The notes beneath the pieces were generated by a model. That model saw only the letters and a program-made list of their open reading frames with translations. It was not told the DNA's origin and ran no database searches. From an uncultured Collinsella sp. (GTDB taxonomy: Bacteria; Actinomycetota; Coriobacteriia; Coriobacteriales; Coriobacteriaceae): a DNA stretch of 35,375 bases. A program made the translations under genes and the position numbers. The stretch lies in the NCBI GenBank assembly GCA_900551815.1, contig URXE01000019.1, positions 1 to 35,375 on the forward strand, given 5' to 3'. This document shows positions 1-8,199 of this stretch, in pieces (positions within the stretch are counted from its first letter, which is position 1; the number at the start of each line of letters is the position of its first letter).

Positions 1-83
1 CATGCGAACCTCCAGTCCGGACCGCCCCGCGGTCCAACTTTCTGTCCGCACCCCCTTATGCCTTCTACCAGCAAAAACAGACA

Positions 84-99
84 CTATTTCACCGCAACT
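84..99 (-). repeat. Dispersed repeat copy (CTATTTCACCGCAACT)
   Basis: This 16-base sequence recurs twice more in the window, as the two arms of an inverted repeat at 8861-8877 and 8913-8929. Similarity extends a little on both sides: an A-rich stretch precedes it and an ATT follows here and in the 8913 copy. All three copies are intergenic. It is probably a member of a dispersed repeat family or a conserved binding site; the sequence alone does not say which. Confidence 0.6.
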
Positions 100-119
100 C
101 ATTAAGGAGCTGATGGAAG

Positions 120-155
120 CAGTTGCCAACAGAAGGTCAGTTGCCACCAGAAGGT
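120..155. repeat. Tandem 18-bp duplication
   Basis: Two adjacent 18-base units, CAGTTGCCAACAGAAGGT and CAGTTGCCACCAGAAGGT, differ at one base and abut the stop codon of the TetR-type gene at 156-158. With only two units this is a small local duplication and not a satellite or CRISPR. The rest of 1-119 shows no convincing gene. Confidence 0.75.
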
Positions 156-767
156 CTATTCCAAGCGAGACTCCAGGCTCGACAGGCCGTTAAGAGTCAG
201 GTCGTTGGCGACCGCCGAGACACGCTCAATGGGAACCGAGCCGCCCGACAGCGCCCACGTGCGATAGATGCCGATAATGCCCGAAAGTAAAAACGCCAGA
301 TAATAGTCGAACATCTCGTCCTTGAGGCCGTGGGGCAGCAAGTCGCGCTCGGCAATTTCGTGCTCGAGCGGCACGCGCAAACGCGTCATAAAATCGTCGA
401 GCGGGATGTTTTCAATCAGTTGGCGATTGAGAACGAGGTTATTGCAAAGTGCCTCGTTGATGGTCTTAAAAAACGTTGCCGCCGCTCCGAGGGCACGCTC
501 GTTCGTGTCGCCGTCCATGGAAGCAAGCGTTTTCTCGACCGAGTCGGCAATCATCTCCACCACATCAACGGCGATGGCATCGAGTAGGCCATCAACCGTA
601 CCGAAGTGCACGTAAAAGGTCTTGCGGTCGACATTTGCCTCACGCGCGATGGCACTCACCGTAATGTCGGCAAGCGGCTTATCCATCAAAAGGCGCTCAA
701 ACGCAGAAAGGATGGCATTGCGGCTGCGAACGATGCGGCGGTCAAGGCGCGGTTTGCTGGTGGCCAT
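156..767 (-). CDS. TetR/AcrR family transcriptional regulator
   Basis: The 203-residue protein has the TetR layout. An N-terminal DNA-binding domain carries a helix-turn-helix at about residues 34-55 (TVSAIAREANVDRKTFYVHF), and an all-helical C-terminal region would bind ligand and dimerise. The ATG at 767 is chosen because AAGGGA lies 7 bases upstream; the in-frame ATG at 794 has no ribosome-binding site. It lies 118 bp downstream of, and on the same strand as, the flippase-like gene, so it may control that gene or be co-transcribed with it. The ligand cannot be read from the sequence. TetR proteins are usually repressors of nearby transport or membrane genes; that role here is inference. 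Confidence 0.85.
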   Translation of the reverse strand: MATSKPRLDRRIVRSRNAILSAFERLLMDKPLADITVSAIAREANVDRKTFYVHFGTVDGLLDAIAVDVVEMIADSVEKTLASMDGDTNERALGAAATFFKTINEALCNNLVLNRQLIENIPLDDFMTRLRVPLEHEIAERDLLPHGLKDEMFDYYLAFLLSGIIGIYRTWALSGGSVPIERVSAVANDLTLNGLSSLESRLE

Positions 768-885
768 GGATGAGTCCCTTCGGAAAGCGAGCATTCATCA
801 ACAGATGAGAGTTAATCTACGTAAGAGGATTATCCCCCATCCGGCACAAAAATGCCCGGCAACATGAAGAACGCACGAGCAACTA

Positions 886-2190
886 TTACGCCTTAGGGTG
901 TTTCTTTTTGTTCAAAGCAGCCGGGGACACACGGATACCATCGCCTGTCTGGCGCACATAGGCCTTATGCGCGGGTTTGACGGCCCCAGAAGCCTTCTGA
1001 GCATGCTGATTGGGATCCACGGTAACCGCATGCACAGGATGGGGCTTTGCAGGCATAGAGGACGTCTGAGGCGTTCGTCCGAGCTTGCGCATCACGCGAT
1101 CCCAACGTGCATGGATACTCTCGTTGTGAGCGCTCTTAAGGCCCAGCAGGGGCGCGGCCAAAATAGTCGGCGCGATAAACGTAATGAGGCGCCACAGCAG
1201 ATAACCGGCCGTCGACGCCGATCCAAAGAAATGACCCAGGAACAGCGCGAAACCACCCTCGGCGCCGCCGGTGCCACCGGGCAGGGGAACAGCAGAGCTC
1301 AGGAGCTGAACAAAGGCGCTCGCGGCCATGACCGAGAAAAAGTCGACTTCGTGGTGGCCAAAGGCAAGCATCAGGAAATACGGCACGAGGTAGAAAAACG
1401 CGAGCTGCAACATGGTGATGACCACCGTGAGCAGCATGGACGAAAAGTGACCGGCCGAAAGCTTGAACTTCTCGGAGAACGAGTAGATTTCGCCGTCGAC
1501 AAACGTACGCCAGCCCTCGATCTTGGTGGCCGAGACGCCCACTCGCTCGAGCCAATTGATGATGCAGTGCGCAACGCGCGTGACGGTCTTGGGCATGAGC
1601 GCGACGGCAAAGATGCCAAGCAGAATGCAGCAGTGACCGCCAAAGCTAAAGACGCACAGGAGCGTCATGTCGCCATAGCGCTCGGCGAAAAACGGCATGC
1701 GGGCAAGTAGCAGAATGGCGCCCCAGGCAACGAGGCCAAACTGATACACGATAAAGCGTGTGAACTGCGTGGCACCGGCCTCGCCGACGTTTTGGCCTGC
1801 CTTGGTCAGGCGGTAGATCTGGGCAGGCGTGGAGCCCATCATCATGGGCGTGAGGTTGCCAAAGAAGATACCGCTCGCCTCGACCGAGATCAGATCGCGA
1901 ATGCCGACGGGCGAATTGGGATCGAGCCAGACGGCGATCGCATAGGCAACGATGCCAAAGAACAGGTAGAGGAACATGCAAAAGCATGCAGCAACGAGCC
2001 ACGGGGCCTGGACGCTCGACATGGCGGCCCAGAACTGTCCCATCTGCCCGGTCACGACCAGATAGACGATATAGCCAACCAGCACGACGCCGATGAAGAT
2101 GGCACCGCGACGTGCACTCTTGTTGTCATCGCCGCCCGAGGCCTCAACCTCGACCTGGGGCTTAGATGTATGCTGAGAGGACTCCTTCAT
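886..2190 (-). CDS. Flippase-like / lysylphosphatidylglycerol synthase TM-region family membrane protein (UPF0104)
   Basis: The 434-residue polytopic membrane protein has hydrophobic segments at about residues 29-47, 62-88, 100-120, 145-165, 175-199, 250-278, 285-320 and 325-352. The motif PLPGGTGGAEGG at 302-313 is the hallmark of the UPF0104 family, which includes the N-terminal half of MprF. The catalytic aminoacyl-transferase domain of MprF is absent. A basic Pro/Lys/His-rich cytoplasmic tail of about 85 residues follows. The ATG at 2190 is preferred over 2223 because AGAAGGAG sits 5 bases upstream. Family members are thought to move or bind lipid intermediates; the substrate here is unknown. 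Confidence 0.85.
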   Translation of the reverse strand: MKESSQHTSKPQVEVEASGGDDNKSARRGAIFIGVVLVGYIVYLVVTGQMGQFWAAMSSVQAPWLVAACFCMFLYLFFGIVAYAIAVWLDPNSPVGIRDLISVEASGIFFGNLTPMMMGSTPAQIYRLTKAGQNVGEAGATQFTRFIVYQFGLVAWGAILLLARMPFFAERYGDMTLLCVFSFGGHCCILLGIFAVALMPKTVTRVAHCIINWLERVGVSATKIEGWRTFVDGEIYSFSEKFKLSAGHFSSMLLTVVITMLQLAFFYLVPYFLMLAFGHHEVDFFSVMAASAFVQLLSSAVPLPGGTGGAEGGFALFLGHFFGSASTAGYLLWRLITFIAPTILAAPLLGLKSAHNESIHARWDRVMRKLGRTPQTSSMPAKPHPVHAVTVDPNQHAQKASGAVKPAHKAYVRQTGDGIRVSPAALNKKKHPKA

Positions 2191-2223
2191 GAGGCTCCTT
2201 CTGACCGTCCAAATATCTTGCAT

Positions 2224-2229
2224 ATTGTA
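2224..2229 (-). promoter_or_regulatory. Candidate -10 box for the flippase-like gene
   Basis: The minus strand reads TACAAT about 34 bases before the gene start. No good -35 hexamer is present at 16-18 bases upstream, so this is a weak call. Confidence 0.3.
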
Positions 2230-2294
2230 CCCGCAAGGGCCACAAGCAGAACGAAAAGCTATGGGCCAAATGGGAATTGCAGATGGTTTGCTCG

Positions 2295-2330
2295 GAAATA
2301 AAAAACCCGAACTTCCGCGGGAAGTTCGGG
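2295..2330 (-). terminator. Intrinsic terminator of tRNA-Glu
   Basis: A near-perfect palindrome at 2306-2330 (CCCGAACTTCC/GGAAGTTCGGG) is followed on the minus strand by six T residues. It lies 11 bases beyond the 3' end of the tRNA. Confidence 0.9.
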
Positions 2331-2341
2331 TCTCAGATTCA

Positions 2342-2418
2342 TGGTAGCCCGTACCAGATTCGAACTGGTGATCTCCGCCTTGAGAGGGCGGCGTCCTAAA
2401 CCGCTAGACGAACGGGCC
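2342..2418 (-). tRNA. tRNA-Glu (anticodon CUC)
   Basis: The 77-base minus-strand sequence folds as a cloverleaf. The acceptor stem is GGCCCGT/ACGGGCT (the first pair is G-U), discriminator A73 is followed by an encoded CCA, and the T arm contains GTTCGAATC. The anticodon stem CCGCC/GGCGG encloses the loop CTCTCAA, so the anticodon is CUC, which reads GAG. It stands alone, with its own promoter upstream and an intrinsic terminator downstream. Confidence 0.95.
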
Positions 2419-2452
2419 ACATGACATCTGCACTGCCGTGCTGCGAGGAAAT

Positions 2453-2481
2453 ATATTACGGGACAAAAAACGCAAGCGCAA
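2453..2481 (-). promoter_or_regulatory. Promoter of tRNA-Glu
   Basis: On the minus strand TTGCGC (2476-2481) and TAATAT (2453-2458) are separated by exactly 17 bases. Transcription would start about 27 bases before the mature tRNA 5' end. Confidence 0.7.
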
Positions 2482-2539
2482 GAAGAAATTCCAAATTGCC
2501 GAAAAATTGTCGGCAGGTTATGGAACGCGCAGGTCAGCC

Positions 2540-2652
2540 GGGTAGTTAATGTGGGACGGGGCTATTTTAGCTACCTCTGCCAAAATCACTATCGGTTCGT
2601 CCGATTGACAGCAGGAGCAGCTAAAAAAGCCCCGTCCCAAATTAACTACCCC
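2540..2652. repeat. 113-bp inverted-repeat element overlapping the cca stop codon
   Basis: Arms 2540-2573 and 2619-2652 are complementary over about 33 bases with few differences. They contain GGGTAGTTAAT, GGGACGGGGCT and TTTTAGCT in that order. The 45-base centre holds a small hairpin (ATCGG/CCGAT). The right arm contains the TAG stop codon of cca at 2646-2648. On the minus strand the stem includes a run of six T residues, so it may also end cca transcription. There is no coding capacity. Between it and the tRNA promoter, 2497-2515 holds a small TGCCGA/TCGGCA hairpin; nothing else is recognisable. Confidence 0.85.
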
Positions 2653-4040
2653 AGGTTGAGGTTGGCCAGGAGGGCTTCGCGCTTGTTGGGGATATTATCC
2701 TCGATTACGGCGTCGAGGGCGGTGTTGAGTAGATTGCCCAACTCCGGCCCGGGCTTGACGCCGGCGCGAATCAAGTCGCCACCATTGATAGCAAGCATCT
2801 TGAGCGTATAGGGCTCCCCCGCCGCCAGCAACTCGCGGGCAAGCGCGCGCATCTCCTCGATCGTCTCGACGTAATAGAAGCACGAGGGCGCCTTGCCGAG
2901 CGTGTCGGCACGCTTAAGGTCCATGAGCTCGTCCATCAGACGCGGCGTATCGACACCCTCGCCCGAAAGCGCGCGCATCATATTGAGCAGGCAGGATCGC
3001 TCGGGACGCAGCGGCTTGTCATGGTATTTGATCAGCAGGCACACATCGCGCACCAAATCGTGCGAGAGCGCCAGGCGATCCATGATGACACGCGCCTTCT
3101 TGGCGCCGAGCTCGGGATGACCGTAGAAGTGCCCGCTGCCGGCGTGATCGACCGTAAAGCAATCGGGCTTGGAGACGTCGTGCAAAAACGCCGCCCACAT
3201 AAGGCTCGACGAGGGCGCGACGCCGTCGCACAGCGCCAGCTCCCCTGCCACTGTCAGCACGCGGGCGATATGCTCGTAGACGTCAAACGCATGATAGACA
3301 CTGCGCTGGTCAAACCCGCGAGCAGGCGCGAGCTCGGGCACGGCGGCGCAAACAAGCTCGGGGTAGCGCAGCATCGCGTCTCCCCCGTGGCCGGTCGAAA
3401 GAATGCCCTCAAGCTCAATACCCACGCGCTCGCGCGCCACGGCATCGAGAAGCGGCGCGCACTCGGCAAGTGCCTGTTTGGTCTTAGGCTCGATCATAAA
3501 ATCCAGACGGCAGGCAAAACGCACCGCGCGCAGCATGCGAAGCGCGTCCTCGTTAAAACGACGCTTGGGATCTCCAACGGCACGGATGAGCTTGCGCTTC
3601 AGGTCGCCCTGGCCGTCATAGCGGTCGACAAGACCGCGCTCGGGATGCCAGGCCATAGCGTTAACGGTAAAGTCGCGACGCGCCAGATCATCCTCGAGAG
3701 ACGCCGCACGCTCCACACTCTGGGGGTGACGGCCATCGGTGTAAAAGCCGTCCAGGCGGTAGGTGGTGACCTCAATGCGCTCGTCATCGCAAATGGCCGT
3801 GATGCCGCCAAATTTAATGCCCGACTCAACCACGGCAATATCAGCCGCCTCGAGCGCCGCCTTGGACTCCTGCCACAGGCCGCTGCAACACATGTCCACA
3901 TCGTGGCTGGGGCGCCCCATCAGGGCATCACGTACCCAACCGCCTACGTACCAAGCCTCAAGACCGGCTGCCTCGAGCGCACGCAGGACACGGATGGAGG
4001 CATCTGATGGCTGCGTACCGTTGAGCGAAACATTGCACAT
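2646..4040 (-). CDS. cca: CCA tRNA nucleotidyltransferase (HD-domain type)
   Basis: The 464-residue protein would add or repair the 3' CCA of tRNAs in the cytoplasm. The class II nucleotidyltransferase head is clear: GGWVRD at 33-38 followed by the metal-binding pair D47-x-D49. The RNA-binding middle domain follows, with an RFNEDALRMLRAVRFA stretch typical of bacterial enzymes. An HD domain (AAFLHDVSKPD, about residue 270) lies in the C-terminal half. The ATG at 4040 is chosen because AGGAGG lies 8 bases upstream; the in-frame GTG at 4058 would place that site inside the gene. The stop codon lies in the right arm of an inverted-repeat element. Since the tRNA-Glu here already encodes CCA, the enzyme may act mainly in repair or on other tRNAs. 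Confidence 0.93.
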   Translation of the reverse strand: MCNVSLNGTQPSDASIRVLRALEAAGLEAWYVGGWVRDALMGRPSHDVDMCCSGLWQESKAALEAADIAVVESGIKFGGITAICDDERIEVTTYRLDGFYTDGRHPQSVERAASLEDDLARRDFTVNAMAWHPERGLVDRYDGQGDLKRKLIRAVGDPKRRFNEDALRMLRAVRFACRLDFMIEPKTKQALAECAPLLDAVARERVGIELEGILSTGHGGDAMLRYPELVCAAVPELAPARGFDQRSVYHAFDVYEHIARVLTVAGELALCDGVAPSSSLMWAAFLHDVSKPDCFTVDHAGSGHFYGHPELGAKKARVIMDRLALSHDLVRDVCLLIKYHDKPLRPERSCLLNMMRALSGEGVDTPRLMDELMDLKRADTLGKAPSCFYYVETIEEMRALARELLAAGEPYTLKMLAINGGDLIRAGVKPGPELGNLLNTALDAVIEDNIPNKREALLANLNLG

Positions 4041-4177
4041 GCCTATGGCCTCCTGCACTTGCGAGCGTTAATCGATGGTTCTCAAGAAGTCTAGCAAGAA
4101 ACGGGAAAGCGCGCACACGCAATCGCGTCGCCGATTCGATAAAACGAGACAGCAGACGCCATATACGTTAAGCGCGC

Positions 4178-4213
4178 AAAAAACACCCGCCTCGGAGATC
4201 CAAAGCGGGTGTT
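4178..4213 (-). terminator. Intrinsic terminator downstream of the first fruK
   Basis: AACACCCGC (4182-4190) pairs with GCGGGTGTT (4205-4213). On the minus strand the stem runs into TTTTTTG. The terminator lies 22 bases past the stop codon. Confidence 0.9.
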
Positions 4214-4235
4214 CGGCAACGATTTTTCGATGCGG

Positions 4236-5168
4236 CTAGCAGACCTGGCGAACTTCGATGTTCTTCTTATATTCGTCGACCTTGGCAAAATCGCCCAAGC
4301 CCGGGCACTCGACCACGTTAGCGCCAGTGGCCATCGAAAGGCGCAGGGCGTCCTCGACGCGCTCGGGGGCGTCGTGCCACACGGACAAGAAGGCAGCGAG
4401 CGAGGAATCGCCGGCGCAGACCGTCGACAGCAGCTTGACCTCAAAGGTTCGGTTGGCAAACCAGATGTGCTCGCCGTTGGAGAAGTACGCGCCATCGCCA
4501 CCGAGGGTCAGCAGCACATTCTTGGCGCCCTTGGCGTGCAGTTCGGCCATAGCAGCCTTGACGGACTCGTCGTCGCCACCGCTCACCTTAATGCCAAAAA
4601 TGTCGAGCAGCTCGTCGTCGTTGGGCTTGATGAGCAACGGCTCCATGGCAATGAGATCGGCCAGCTGATGGCTCGAGATATCGAGCACGAACTCAGCGCC
4701 CTTGGCCTTCACGCGACGCAGGACCTCGGCCAGGAAACCCTCGGAGGTATTGGGGGGCAGCGAGCCGCTGATAACCAGGCAGGTCATATCGTCGAGCGAA
4801 TCAATAAGCTCAAACATCTCCTGCTCGTTGGCTTCGTTAATGGCGGCACCGGCATTGACCATGTTGTACTCGGTGTCGGGACCGGCGTTGAGGAACACGT
4901 TGACACGCGTGATGCCGTCAGTCCACACGGGCTTGACGGGCACGCCAAGGGCCTCGGCGCCCTTAACGATGAACTCACCCGAGAAGCCGGCAAAGAAGCC
5001 CAGGATCGTGGTGTCGACGCCGTAGTGGTCGAGCGTAAACGAGACGTTAAGGCCCTTGCCGTTGGGGGTGTAGACCGCGTTACGGGTGCGCGTAACGGTA
5101 TTGGCGGACAGGCCATCGCAAGAGATATTGTAGTCAATGGCAGGATTTGCAGTGAGCGTATAAATCAT
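4236..5168 (-). CDS. fruK: 1-phosphofructokinase family hexose kinase (PfkB), copy 1
   Basis: The 310-residue PfkB-family kinase starts TLTANPAIDYN, with substrate Asp at residue 12. It has GKG at 37-39 and the GFFAGFSGEFI loop typical of FruK/LacC proteins. The expected reaction is fructose-1-phosphate plus ATP to fructose-1,6-bisphosphate. The catalytic Asp is D254, in CAGD (251-254), where most family members have GAGD. The ATG at 5168 is preceded by AAAGGA; the GTG at 5183 would cover that site. It has its own terminator and a candidate promoter, so it is separable from the paralog upstream (5357-6289). A tagatose-6-phosphate kinase role cannot be excluded. Confidence 0.85.
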   Translation of the reverse strand: MIYTLTANPAIDYNISCDGLSANTVTRTRNAVYTPNGKGLNVSFTLDHYGVDTTILGFFAGFSGEFIVKGAEALGVPVKPVWTDGITRVNVFLNAGPDTEYNMVNAGAAINEANEQEMFELIDSLDDMTCLVISGSLPPNTSEGFLAEVLRRVKAKGAEFVLDISSHQLADLIAMEPLLIKPNDDELLDIFGIKVSGGDDESVKAAMAELHAKGAKNVLLTLGGDGAYFSNGEHIWFANRTFEVKLLSTVCAGDSSLAAFLSVWHDAPERVEDALRLSMATGANVVECPGLGDFAKVDEYKKNIEVRQVC

Positions 5169-5182
5169 GAATGTTCCTTTCA

Positions 5183-5220
5183 CGAAGCGTCGTGTTAATG
5201 AAAGTATATTCCACGCTTCG
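5183..5220. promoter_or_regulatory. Candidate -10 flanked by an inverted repeat, upstream of fruK copy 1
   Basis: A perfect 8-bp inverted repeat, CGAAGCGT (5183-5190) and ACGCTTCG (5213-5220), brackets a minus-strand TATACT at 5203-5208. No clear -35 is visible. The arrangement resembles an operator overlapping a promoter. It could instead be a leader hairpin if transcription starts further upstream. Confidence 0.4.
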
Positions 5221-5295
5221 GCAAAAGGCTACAACAACTCGGCGAACGGTGTGGAACGCGTGAAGTGCGGCGCAGAAATTAAATTCGGGTGGGAC

Positions 5296-5329
5296 AAAAA
5301 ACGGCGCCCCGATCAAAACCGGGACGCCG
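5296..5329 (-). terminator. Intrinsic terminator of the ptsH-ptsI-fruK group
   Basis: CGGCGCCCCG and CGGGACGCCG (5302-5329) form a hairpin around AT-CAAAAC. On the minus strand it is followed by TTTTTTG. It separates the two fruK genes. Confidence 0.88.
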
Positions 5330-5356
5330 CATGCGCGCGAATGTATCGCGTTTCGA

Positions 5357-6289
5357 TTACTGACGATCGAGCTTACGGACAGCAACGCGCTTGCTGTACT
5401 CGTCAACGTGACCGAAGTCGCCAATGCCCACGGACTCGGCAACGTTGGCGCCGGTGGCCATAGCGAGCTTCATGGCCTCCTCGACGTTGTCGCGATCCCT
5501 GTACCACTTGTGCAGGAACGCAGCGAGGGTGCAGTCGCCGGCACAGACGGAAGAGACCAGCTTGATGTTGAACTCACGCTTGGCATACCAGATGTCCTCG
5601 CCGTTGGAGAAGTAGGCGTCGCCGCGGCTACCACGAGTGAGCAGCACGTTCTGGACGCCGGCGTCGTGGGCGAGCTTCATGGCAACGCGGACCTCGTCGT
5701 CGGTGTCGACCGGCACGCCGAAGATGGCCTTCATCTCATGATGGTTCGGCTTGATGAGCAGCGGCTTCTTGTGAGCAAGCTCCTTGAGCTTGTCGGAGGA
5801 CAGGTCCAGGACGACGTCGGCGCCACGAGCCTGAGCGTGCTCCATGACCTGAGCCAGGAAGTCGGGCGTAGCTTTGGGAGGCACGGAGCCGGAAACGATC
5901 AGGCACTCAAGGTCGCCCGCGGTATCCAGGATGTTGTAGAGCTCCTTCTGGTGCTCCGGCGTAATCGGGGCGCCGGGGTTAAGGATGCCGTACTCGTGCT
6001 GGCCATCGTTGACGTAGGTGTTGATGCGCGTGATGCCGTCGGTCCAGACCGGGCGGCACAGGCAACCCAGGTTCATGACCTCCTCGACGATGAACTTGCC
6101 CGTGAAGCCGGCGAAGAAGCCGAGCGCGACGGTGTCGACGCCCATCTTCTTAAAGGCAAAGGACACGTCGAGGCCCTTGCCGTTTGCCGTGTAGCTGGCC
6201 GAACCGGTGCGGACGTTCTCGTCGGGCTCGAGCGGAGAGCTCGAAACCGTCATGTCGACAGCCGGGTTAGCGGTTAGCGTGTAGAACAT
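5357..6289 (-). CDS. fruK: 1-phosphofructokinase family hexose kinase (PfkB), copy 2
   Basis: The 310-residue protein is a clear paralog of the neighbouring 4236-5168 gene. It shares TLTANPA(V/I)D, the NGKGL(D/N)VSF loop, GFFAGF(T/S)G and WTDGITR(I/V)N. The catalytic Asp is D252 in CAGD (249-252), with Cys instead of the usual Gly. The ATG has GGGGGT 7 bases upstream. It lies 74 bp after ptsI on the same strand and ends at an intrinsic terminator, so it is probably the last gene of a ptsH-ptsI-fruK unit. Expected role: phosphorylation of the fructose-1-phosphate produced by the fructose PTS. Which of the two copies is the main enzyme cannot be told. Confidence 0.88.
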   Translation of the reverse strand: MFYTLTANPAVDMTVSSSPLEPDENVRTGSASYTANGKGLDVSFAFKKMGVDTVALGFFAGFTGKFIVEEVMNLGCLCRPVWTDGITRINTYVNDGQHEYGILNPGAPITPEHQKELYNILDTAGDLECLIVSGSVPPKATPDFLAQVMEHAQARGADVVLDLSSDKLKELAHKKPLLIKPNHHEMKAIFGVPVDTDDEVRVAMKLAHDAGVQNVLLTRGSRGDAYFSNGEDIWYAKREFNIKLVSSVCAGDCTLAAFLHKWYRDRDNVEEAMKLAMATGANVAESVGIGDFGHVDEYSKRVAVRKLDRQ

Positions 6290-6363
6290 TTACAGTACCC
6301 CCTGTATATGTGAGGGCCGCGTGGCCGGCCCATTCCAACCACGCGGTTACCTCTGATACCAAA

Positions 6364-8067
6364 TTAACGAGCTGCGGACTCGAGCAGTGCCTTGACCTCA
6401 GCGGCGGTGTTGCAGGCGAGCGCCTTCTCGGCGAGCTCGTCGCACTCGGCCTTGGTCCACTGGCTGATGGTCTTGCGGGCGCGCAGGATCGACGGAGCGC
6501 TCATCGAGAACTCCTCCAGGCCCCAGCTGATCAGCAGCGGCTCAAGCAGCGGATCGGCAGCGGCCTCGCCGCACATGCCGACCATGATGCCGGCCTTCAC
6601 GCCGCTCTCGATGATGTTCTTGAGCGAGCGGAGCACGGCGGGATAGTACACCTGGTACAGGTTGGAGATGGTGTCGTTGCCACGGTCGGCGCACATGGTG
6701 TAGCCGATCAGGTCGTTGGTGCCGATGGAGAAGAAGTCGGCGACCTCGGCAAGACGGTCAGCGAGCAGCGAAGCGGCGGGCGTCTCGACCATGATGCCAA
6801 CCTCGATGTTCTCGTTGAACTTGCGGCCCTCTTCGGTCAGCTCGGCCTTGCACTGCTCGACGAGCTCCTTGACAGCCACGACCTCCTCGACGCAGGTGAC
6901 AAGCGGGATCATGATCTTGACGTCACCAAAGGCGCTGGCGCGCAGCAGAGCGCGGAGCTGGACCTTGTACTGGTCGGGATTGGCCAGGCAGTAACGCACG
7001 GCGCGGAAGCCCATGAAAGGGTTGTCTTCCTTGACCATGTGCAGATACGGGATCTCCTTGTCGCCGCCCACATCGAGCGTGCGGATGATGACCGGAGCAC
7101 CCTTGAGCGCGCTGGCGACCTTGCGGTAGGCGTTGAACTGCTCCTCCTCGGAAGGAAGCTCAGCGGAGTCCATGAACAGGAACTCGGAGCGGAACAGACC
7201 GATGGCCTCGGCATCGTGATCGAGCGCGTTGGGCACGTCATCGGGGTTACCGATGTTGCAGGCGATGATCTTCTTGATGCCGTCGGCAGTCACAGAAGGC
7301 TTGCCGCGGAAGGCCTCGAGAGCCGCCTTCTCGGCAGCGAAAGCCTCGGCCTTGGCGGTGTAGGCGGCGAGCGTCTCCTCGTCGGGATCGGCCTCGACGA
7401 CACCCTTGCCACCGTCGACGACAACGGTCATGCCGTTGCGAAGCGCGGTGCAGCTGTTAGAGACCGAAAGGACGGCCGGAATCTCGAGGGCGCGCGCGAT
7501 AATCGCGGAGTGCGAAGTGCGGCCACCGGTCTCGGTGACAATGCCGGCAACGTGGGCCTTATCGATCGTGGCGGTCATGGACGGCGTAAGGTCGTGCACG
7601 ACAACGACGGTGTTCTCGGGCAGGACGGAGAGGTCGACGACCTCCTTGCCCAGCAGCTCGGCCAGAATACCGGTGCGGATGTCGGCGATGTCGGCCGCGC
7701 GCAGACGGAACATCTCGTCGTCCATGGACAGGAACATGTTCTCGAACATGGTCGAGGTGTCCATGAGCGCCTGCTCGGCGCAGGTGCCGCCATCAATGGC
7801 AGCATTGATGGCGTCGGTCATGCCCGGGTCCTGAGCCAGAACAATGTGTCCGCTCATGATCTCGGCCTCGGCCTCGCCCACCGTCTCCTTCATGTGGTCG
7901 GCCTGAGCCTGGGTCTTCTCGCAGAAGACCGAAAGAGCGGACTGATAGCGCTCCTTCTCTGCTGCCGAATCAGCAACCTCGTGCGGTTCAAACGTCAAGT
8001 CGGGATCGACGGCGACCATGACGGTGCCGATACCGATGCCCTCGGATGCGTTGACTCCCTGATACAT
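6364..8067 (-). CDS. ptsI: Phosphoenolpyruvate-protein phosphotransferase (PTS Enzyme I)
   Basis: The 567-residue cytoplasmic enzyme moves phosphate from phosphoenolpyruvate to HPr. The N-terminal HPr-binding and phosphohistidine domains carry the active-site motif GGRTSHSAII with His186. The PEP-binding TIM-barrel half carries FRSEFLFMD and the signature DFFSIGTNDLIGYT with MCADRGN. The length matches the family norm of about 570. Two ATGs six bases apart (8073 and 8067) share the GGAGAGAGGA site. The second gives the usual short N-terminus before the SEGIGIG stretch and is preferred; longer forms to 8121 are unlikely. It lies 126 bp downstream of ptsH. Confidence 0.95.
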   Translation of the reverse strand: MYQGVNASEGIGIGTVMVAVDPDLTFEPHEVADSAAEKERYQSALSVFCEKTQAQADHMKETVGEAEAEIMSGHIVLAQDPGMTDAINAAIDGGTCAEQALMDTSTMFENMFLSMDDEMFRLRAADIADIRTGILAELLGKEVVDLSVLPENTVVVVHDLTPSMTATIDKAHVAGIVTETGGRTSHSAIIARALEIPAVLSVSNSCTALRNGMTVVVDGGKGVVEADPDEETLAAYTAKAEAFAAEKAALEAFRGKPSVTADGIKKIIACNIGNPDDVPNALDHDAEAIGLFRSEFLFMDSAELPSEEEQFNAYRKVASALKGAPVIIRTLDVGGDKEIPYLHMVKEDNPFMGFRAVRYCLANPDQYKVQLRALLRASAFGDVKIMIPLVTCVEEVVAVKELVEQCKAELTEEGRKFNENIEVGIMVETPAASLLADRLAEVADFFSIGTNDLIGYTMCADRGNDTISNLYQVYYPAVLRSLKNIIESGVKAGIMVGMCGEAAADPLLEPLLISWGLEEFSMSAPSILRARKTISQWTKAECDELAEKALACNTAAEVKALLESAAR

Positions 8068-8118
8068 TCCCATTCCTCTCTCCGTGTCATGTGATAAAGC
8101 GTTTTGCCATATCCATGA

Positions 8119-8154
8119 CAAAAGAGCGCAGCTACCTTGAACAGGTCACTGCGC
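8119..8154 (-). terminator. Weak intercistronic terminator/attenuator between ptsH and ptsI
   Basis: GCGCAG (8126-8131) pairs with CTGCGC (8149-8154), with an internal mismatch and a further 3-bp stem. On the minus strand it is followed by TCTTTTG. The imperfect stem and short T tract suggest partial termination, which would yield more HPr than Enzyme I transcript. Confidence 0.5.
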
Positions 8155-8199
8155 CCCCAAGTATGAACTTAATTGTTCAACATGCGACCCGTTTGAGTT

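Noticed and set aside
120..155. Possible CRISPR
   Set aside because: There are only two adjacent units with no spacers, and no cas genes are in the window.
2..193. 63-codon open frame at the window start
   Set aside because: It has no ribosome-binding site or recognisable content, runs over the dispersed repeat and tandem duplication, and overlaps the end of the TetR-type gene.
886..2190. Full MprF lysylphosphatidylglycerol synthase
   Set aside because: Only the membrane-region family motif is present; the C-terminal aminoacyl-transferase domain is replaced by a short basic tail.
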